Position numbers and translations under genes: made by a program. Of a DNA stretch of 64,000 bases, positions 58,018 through 64,000 are shown in pieces. This DNA is from Cherax quadricarinatus (taxonomy: Eukaryota > Arthropoda > Malacostraca > Decapoda > Parastacidae). Location: contig NC_091298.1 of the NCBI RefSeq assembly GCF_038502225.1, positions 36,081,844 through 36,145,843 of the forward strand, given 5' to 3'. Below the pieces are notes generated by a model. The model had not been told where the DNA came from. It did no database searches and was given only the letters and a program-made list of their open reading frames with translations. Every line of letters starts with the position of its first letter. Within the stretch, counting starts at the first letter, position 1.

Positions 58018-58022
<5 letters not shown>
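57615..58022. mobile_element. Inverted pair of SINE copies (about 175-bp arms, 57-bp spacer)
   Basis: Arm 57615-57788 is the near-exact reverse complement of 57846-58022; the right arm has a 6-bp extra (ggtgtg), and few substitutions are seen. Each arm has the tRNA-like box ggttcgagt and ends in cagccagagatcagtgttt. Both outer ends pass into (TA)n. A single relative is at 43600-43810. Confidence 0.85.

Positions 58023-58063
<41 letters not shown>
58019..58063. repeat. (TA)n microsatellite
   Basis: About 45 bp after the right SINE arm. Confidence 0.95.
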
Positions 58064-58069
<6 letters not shown>

Positions 58070-58224
58070 GATTGAAGATTTATATTAAAGTTAATTATTA
58101 ATTAAGACTGTGGCGTTAAAGAAACATTGAGTGTTATGGATGTATCCAGCCAGCGCAAGTAAAGTGGAGCTTGAGATCACAGGTACAACACCGTGAATTG
58201 ACGCGTTAGACATGTGTACAACAG

Positions 58225-58453
58225 ATGGATATAGTCTTGATATAGTCATGATATAGCCTTGATATAGCCATGATATAGTCTTGATATACCCTTGATATAG
58301 CCTTGATATAGTCTTGATATACACTTGATATACCCTTGATATAGTCTTGATATACCCTTGATATAGCCTTAATATAGTCTTGATATAATTATGATATATT
58401 TTTGATACAGACAGGCTTTACACTGTCTTGGTATATATAATCTTAATACAGTC

Positions 58454-58550
<97 letters not shown>

Positions 58551-59365
58551 TTGATATATTCTTGATACCGTCTAGATGTAGTCTTGGTTCAGTCTTGATA
58601 TAAATAGCCTTGATATATTCCTGATACAATTTTGATATGGTCTTGATGCAGTCTTGATACACTCTTGACATAGTCATGAAACAGCCAGGATATAATCATG
58701 ATGCAGCCAATGTTTATACAATCTTGATACAATCTTGATACAGTATTGATATAGTCTTGATATAGTCTTGATTAATTTTTGAGTCCTGATACAGACTTGA
58801 TATGGTCCTGATACAACCTTGATACAGTGTTGATACAGTCTTTATATAGCCTTGATACAGTCTTAATATATTCCTTATTCAGTTTTGATACAGTCTTGAT
58901 ACAACCTTGACACAGTCGTGAAACAGCCTTGATTCAGTCTTGATTCCACCTTGATACAGTGTTAATATAGCCTTGATACAGTCTTGATATAGTCCTGATA
59001 CAGTCGTGATACTGTCTTGATACAGTCTTGATACAGCCTTGATACAGCCTTGATTCAGTCTTAATACAGCCTTGATTCAGACTTGATACAGTCTTAATAC
59101 ATTCTTAATACAGACTTGATACAGCCTTGATTCAGTCTTGATACAGTCTTGATACAGTCTTGATACAGCCTTGATTCAGTCTTGATACAGTCTTGATACA
59201 GTCTTGATACAGCCTTGATTCAGTCTTGATACAACCTTTATTTTCTTGATACAGTCTTGATGCAGTCTTGATACAGTCTTGATACAGCCTTGATTCAGTC
59301 TTGATACAGCCTTGATACAGTCTTGATACAGTCTTGATATAGTCTTAAAATAGTCTTGATCTTTA
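58225..59365. repeat. 11-bp minisatellite with an embedded (TA)n
   Basis: Imperfect tandem units of the type gtcttgataca, with variants such as gccttgatata. The left part has more tata variants. A (TA)n run of about 90 bp at 58457-58547 could have grown from these. The frames at 58091-58324, 58369-58677 and 59176-59403 only reflect the repeat. Confidence 0.92.
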
Positions 59366-59479
59366 GTTGAGAGAGTATTCGAGTGCACCGAAAACTTTTT
59401 CAATCTAGTAGAGAGACAAGAGCTGAATATAGAGGAAAGACGAAGCAGTTGAAGTGATCACATTAGCCAATATCTTTTC

Positions 59480-59700
59480 CTTAGATGAGTTCCGAGAGTT
59501 TTTCTACTCCCAGATCCCGGCTTTGAATCAGGCTCCTCTGGTGCTTGTCTGGGCAACCAGGCTGTTGCTGCTAGTGTTCCACTGGCCCACATATCCATTA
59601 CAGCCTGGTGGATCTGGCACCTGGTGAAGATATTTGACGACTTACCTCTTGAAGAATTCTACACTTGTCCCAGCATTGCTTCTGGTATCTTCTGTGCACA
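59480..59700 (-). mobile_element. Diverged fragment of the 27733-type LINE 3' end
   Basis: Words such as aaccaggctgttgctgctag and cagcctggtggatctggcac follow the same order as in 27790-27900 (ggctgttactgctggc, cagcccggctgatccggcac). It lies in the same orientation but is much diverged. Confidence 0.6.
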
Positions 59701-61599
59701 GTAATAATAATACAAAACTCAGTGCTAAACCCGAAAGAGTCACAGAGCGTAGCAGGGTGGAATGTATTACAGAAGGATGTAAAGGTCAGAGATCAGAGTG
59801 TGTCAGGAGTGTTCAAGAGGTTAGAGGGAGGTAGTAAGGAGTGTTAAAGGGAAAATTGAATTAAAGGTGATGTGTAAATTACTTTTTTTAATAAAAAATC
59901 GAAGAGTCTGTGTCAAGGCAGCGACTTTCAGCGAGAAGATCAGTTAGAGTAAGAGCGTTAGGGAGGTGAAGTAAATTGAGTGTGCACGGTTATAAACAGG
60001 ACAATCTATTTAGAGATGTTATGTTAATGTAATTTTAGAATCCTCTCAGAGTGGTGCAGAGTGTTTTTTTTTCATTTGATACGCGTCAGTAATACGTGTA
60101 AGTGTTCGGTAAGTAGGTGGAAATATATAGTCTCTCAAGAGATGATCATAAACCCAAACATGGTTTGACAGAATGCAAATTGTTGTGGCCCAGGTCAGAC
60201 CATCTTTGTTGTCAGCAGCTGCTAAGCTTACTGCAGTAGTACAATATTTTCAAAATGTCAAGTTTTGTAGTTCATCATTCGTCGGGTCTGGGATTGGAAA
60301 GTCAGCCCCACAAATTTTTAAGTAAATCATATAAAACACAGCGATGAGCTTTTCAAAGGTTTAGGAGTTGGAAGAGAAAGTCAACTCTTTTAAACACCGT
60401 CATATTTTGAGGACTGAATGATATTTTATGAGGAAATCAATTAGATTGTGAGGAGGTGTAATTCAGAGCTCAGGAGGTGGTTGTCATCTATAAAAACACC
60501 TCTAAAACTTGAGATCAATAGTTCAAGTATTGTCAAGATATCGTCAGGTCCCACGGCACCTGTAATTCAACAATCACAACAGGTGAAGGGAATAATTCCG
60601 AGTCTGAAACACATTTTACAATGTGAAATGGACCGAAAAGAACATTCTCAGTTTATAAAATACTGATTTTATTTCAAGAACTAACTTTTAAATTTGCTAA
60701 AATAGTTTGAACTCTACACATTTAAGAGTCCAAGTAAATGCAACGCAAACTCGGCCAGGCATCTCTACAAATGGGAATGTAGATCAGTTCCTAAAAGAGG
60801 GGTTAAGAGAAAGAAATTAACAAGAGAACAAGCATTGTGGAGATATTAAATAATGAATACGTCAATATAGATATAATATTTTAGCAAGTAATGCCCACGT
60901 AACTTCACTAGGCATAAATATCGATTTCCGAAAGTTGGCAGAGAAATAAATCAAATAATTGTTTTCAGATACTAGTTTTGGGATTACAGTGTACACTCTA
61001 GATGCTAGTCTTTAAAAAAACGCTCGGTGGTTATTCCCTTTAGGCAATCGTAGGTGCTACATAGTCACAGCTAAATTAACGTAGAGGGAAGCTTTAATTA
61101 ACCTTATGATTTCTAAAATGACGAACGCTATAAATTAAACATATGTTATTGACAAAATGTTTAAAGGATTTAGTTGGTCAACTCTCCTCATAGCCTATCG
61201 ACTACTCGGTAACATTACAGCTTCCTGTCATGTTCAAAACTAGTCAAGAACACTTTATCCCTTAAAAAACGGTTAATTTTAACTCTCAGTTCTATGCACT
61301 GACAGACATACATCTGTCGGTACATAATGTATATCCTTGCCCGTGTTAATTAACGTTGCTTAGTACATATGGTTGGAAGCTATCGACTTCACGGTGCTTC
61401 AAGACCCTTAAACTACCAGACAAGAATACATCAATTAAACTCTGAGCATATTTTACTGAGAGACAAAAACATGTCAGAGCACATATCCTTACCTTCCTTA
61501 ATTGTGATAATTGTCGGCCACACAAAGATCATCACTGCTGTACATATCTTGTTCATCGCCAGTCAAAAATACTTTCAACCTTTAAGTGAGGTACAGAAT
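59700..61599. other. Stretch without recognisable feature
   Basis: About 1.9 kb of moderately AT-rich DNA. No protein domain, tRNA-like box, inverted repeat or tandem repeat recognised on either strand. The short frames at 60448-60666 and 61369-61623 have no support. Confidence 0.5.
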
Positions 61600-61765
61600 A
61601 ACCTCTCAATGTATATACACTGAGACATACACCTCTCAGTGTATATATACTGAGACATACACCTCTCAGTGTATATACACTGAGACATACACCTCTCAGT
61701 GTATATACACTGAGACACACATCTCTCAGTGTATATATACTGAGATATACACCTCTCAGTGTGTA
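61600..61765. repeat. 30-bp tandem repeat of a palindromic unit
   Basis: About five units, each containing ctcagtgtatatacactgag, a perfect 20-bp palindrome, followed by acatacacct. Unrelated to the large 30-bp array. Frames through it on both strands are artefacts. Confidence 0.9.
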
Positions 61766-61799
61766 TATCATGCCATAATACAATATCGGTCCCTTTAAG

Positions 61800-62110
61800 T
61801 AGAACTGTCATTAAAATAAATCTTTCCTAAAATTTTCTTATATAAATATATTGATATATTTATTTCATTTAACATGCTTTATAATTTTCATATATGAACC
61901 AACTCACTTGAAAACTTCTGTTCTCCTAATTGACGAAATTTGTTTTATCCAAAACCTACAAATTATGTTTTAAATTTATATTTATTTAATATTAAATGAA
62001 ATCAGTAACATGTATTGTTTTCGTTAGGTTCAGCCTGATTTTTTCCCCATTTTTTTTGCATACATAACTTTTCCTCTATTGAAATAGCGAAATCACAGTT
62101 TTTTTATATA
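61800..62110 (+). mobile_element. Degenerate copy of the GTCGTGCCGAATA TIR element
   Basis: Shares ttcctaaaattttct, tttcgttaggttcag and a gcatacataacttttc-like stretch in the same order as 51106-51492. Terminal repeats are lost. Confidence 0.5.
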
Positions 62111-62299
62111 AATCGCCGACTTGCTTCATTGGAAACGAATACACGACCGGTTACTTGGTTATATACGGGTCAAATCAGTTACTAAATTGTAACATCAAAA
62201 TCAAAAGATAAACTCAATTTTCTTACAATTTTCTCATCTTAGACACGAAGATGAAGAGCTAATTAGTGAAGGTTATTGTTTAATATTGTTGTAGATTTA

Positions 62300-62359
62300 T
62301 GAGTCATTCTGAGAATGTTCTTTAGTACACTACATACTTTACCAGCCACTCAGAGAATG
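62300..62359. repeat. Left edge of the 42-bp satellite
   Basis: Contains gagaatgttctttagtacac and actacatactttaccagcc, i.e. about 1.5 diverged units, before the inserted element. Confidence 0.8.
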
Positions 62360-62815
62360 AACATTAAAATGGTATAAAATACCGACAACCTGTCGGTATT
62401 TTATACCATTTTAATGTTCAATCTGTCAGACACTGCAACACAAGGGTATCTTGGTACAGACCTGAAATCAACTTCGACAACCTCTACTAGTGAGAACAGC
62501 TGAATTTGAGAGGGACCTGACCTCCCAGCATCTGCGTTCTTACCTCTGCTAGTGACCTACGTCTCACCTCCTGGCGCTATATAAGGCTACATCCTGTCAC
62601 TTCAACTCCATATTGTTTCAGACTATGGAACAATGCTCTTCTCCAGACTGAGGGACTGACCACCTCAAAACTTTAAGGGTGATGGACTGATTACATCGTC
62701 TTCAAGTCTCTTCTGCTTCTATCAACTTTTCTGTACTCGACTGAAGAAGCCTACTGTGTAGGCGAAACGTTTCGAAATAAATATACCTAACTGTTGCAAA
62801 TGTGTCTTACCTAAC
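62360..62815 (+). mobile_element. Second copy of the Penelope/retrozyme-like element (in the 42-bp satellite)
   Basis: About 456 bp, closely related to 1315-1867. It opens with a 55-bp palindrome (62361-62415, 26-nt arms, 3-nt loop), then the same unique region, TATA-like box (62578-62586) and hammerhead-like motif (62741-62771), and ends in the tail cttacctaac. actcagagaatg at 62348-62359 and 62816-62827 flanks it; this may be a 12-bp target duplication, but the satellite also repeats this word every 42 bp. Confidence 0.75.
62737..62775 (+). ncRNA. Hammerhead-ribozyme-like motif (copy A2)
   Basis: Core ctgaaga (62741-62747), stem II GCCTAC/GTAGGC, GAA-ACGT-T. Stem I can form from tcga (62737-62740) with tcga (62772-62775). 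It has the same extra A as the other copies. Confidence 0.55.
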
Positions 62816-64000
62816 ACTCAGAGAATGTTATTGACTACACTACATTCTTTACCAGTCACTCAGAGAATGTTATTGACTACACTACATACTTTACTAGTCA
62901 CTCAGAGAATGTTATTGACTACACTACATACTTTACCAGTTACTCAAAGAATGTTATTGACTTGACTACATACTTTACCAGTCAGTCAGAGAATGTTATT
63001 GGCTACGCTACATACTTTACCAGTCACTCAGAGAATGTTATTGACTACACTACACACTTTACCAGTCAGTCAGAGAATGTTATCGACTGCACTACATACT
63101 TTACCAGTCAGTCAGAGAATGTTATTGACTACACTGCATACTTTACCAGTCACTCAGAGAATATTATTGACTACACTACATACTTTACCAGTCACTCAGA
63201 GAATGTTATTGATTACACTACATACTTTACCAGTCAGTCAGATAATGTTATTGACTACACTACATACTTTACCAGTCACTCAGAGAATGTTATTGACTAA
63301 ACTACATACTTTACCAGTCACTCAGAGAATGTTATTGACTACACTACATACTTTTCCAGTCACTCAGAGAATGTTATTGACTACACTACATACTTTACCA
63401 GTCACTCACAGAATGTTATTGACTACACTACATACTTTACCAGTCAGACAGATAATGTTATTGACTACACTACATACTTTACCAGTCACTCAGAGAATGT
63501 TATTGACTACACTACATACTTTACCAGTCACTCAGAGAATGTTATTGACTACACTACATATTTTACCAGTCACTCAGAGAATGTTATTGACTAAACTACA
63601 TACGTTACCAGTCAGTCAGAGAATGTTATTGACTACACTACATTCTTTACCAGTCACTCAGAGAATGTTATTTACTAAACTACATACTTTACCAGTCACT
63701 CAAAGAATGTTATTGACTACACTACATACTTTACCAGTCACTCACAGAATGTTATTGACTACACTACATACTTTACCAGTCAGACAGATAATGTTATTGA
63801 CTACACTACATACTTTACCAGTCACTCAGAGAATGTTATTGACTACACTACATACTTTACCAGTCACTCAGAGAATGTTATTGACTACACTACATACTTT
63901 ACCAGTCACTCAGAGAATGTTATTGACTAAACTACATACTTTACCAGTCAGTCAGAGAATGTTATTGACTACACTACATTCTTTACCAGTCACTCAGAGA
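62816..64000. repeat. 42-bp satellite array with 8-unit higher-order period (continues beyond the window end)
   Basis: Units of 42 bp containing gagaatgttattgactacac and tacatactttaccagtcac. Rare variants recur at 336 bp: the adjacent pair cactcaca / cagacagataatg occurs at 63403 and again at 63739. The open frame 62962-63300 exists only because 42 is a multiple of three. Confidence 0.95.

Noticed and set aside
62962..63300. 112-codon frame
   Set aside because: Produced by the 42-bp satellite (14 codons per unit).

Overview
The window looks like repeat-rich nuclear DNA of an animal, most probably a decapod crustacean. I base that on the mix of non-LTR families, Penelope-like elements and minisatellites, and on a recalled resemblance to crayfish/shrimp repeats, not on a search. 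I see no host protein-coding gene and no credible functional tRNA or rRNA gene. Almost everything that can be named is a transposable element or a tandem array. The long reading frames inside the arrays arise because the repeat periods (30 and 42 bp) are multiples of three.

Layout. (1) 1-34512 is a 30-bp minisatellite whose plus strand carries almost no G. It is split by three insertions: a 0.55-kb Penelope/retrozyme-like element (1315-1867), an intact Ty3/gypsy-type element with identical LTRs (9170-15232, minus), and an older relative of it (21110-33837, minus). The older element has been invaded by a Penelope-like element (23779-25154), a tandem hammerhead-bearing unit (26562-27594) and a CR1/jockey-like LINE with two open frames (27733-about 32935). 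(2) 34513-43440 holds a decayed RTE-type LINE with a MITE in it, a retrotransposon gag-like pseudogene split by a tRNA-derived SINE, two LINE copies of one family in opposite orientation, and another Penelope-type fragment. (3) 43441-45904 is AT-rich DNA with a SINE, MITE debris and long TA/TG microsatellites. (4) 45905-51065 contains two head-to-tail copies of one LINE family. (5) 51106-59700 contains a TIR element, RTE fragments, a decayed reverse transcriptase pseudogene, an inverted SINE pair and an 11-bp minisatellite. (6) 59700-62300 has little that I can name. (7) 62300-64000 is a 42-bp satellite with an 8-unit higher-order period, interrupted by a second copy of the Penelope/retrozyme-like element.

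Two points stand out. The intact gypsy-type element encodes integrase upstream of reverse transcriptase (Gag-PR-INT-RT-RNase H in one 1532-residue frame). This is the unusual copia-like order known from the Gmr1 group, and the older copy has the same order. Second, several Penelope-type copies share a hammerhead-like RNA motif with compensatory changes in stem II, TATA boxes upstream, 12-13 bp target duplications and in one case a 380-bp tandem dimer. This is the architecture of animal retrozymes.
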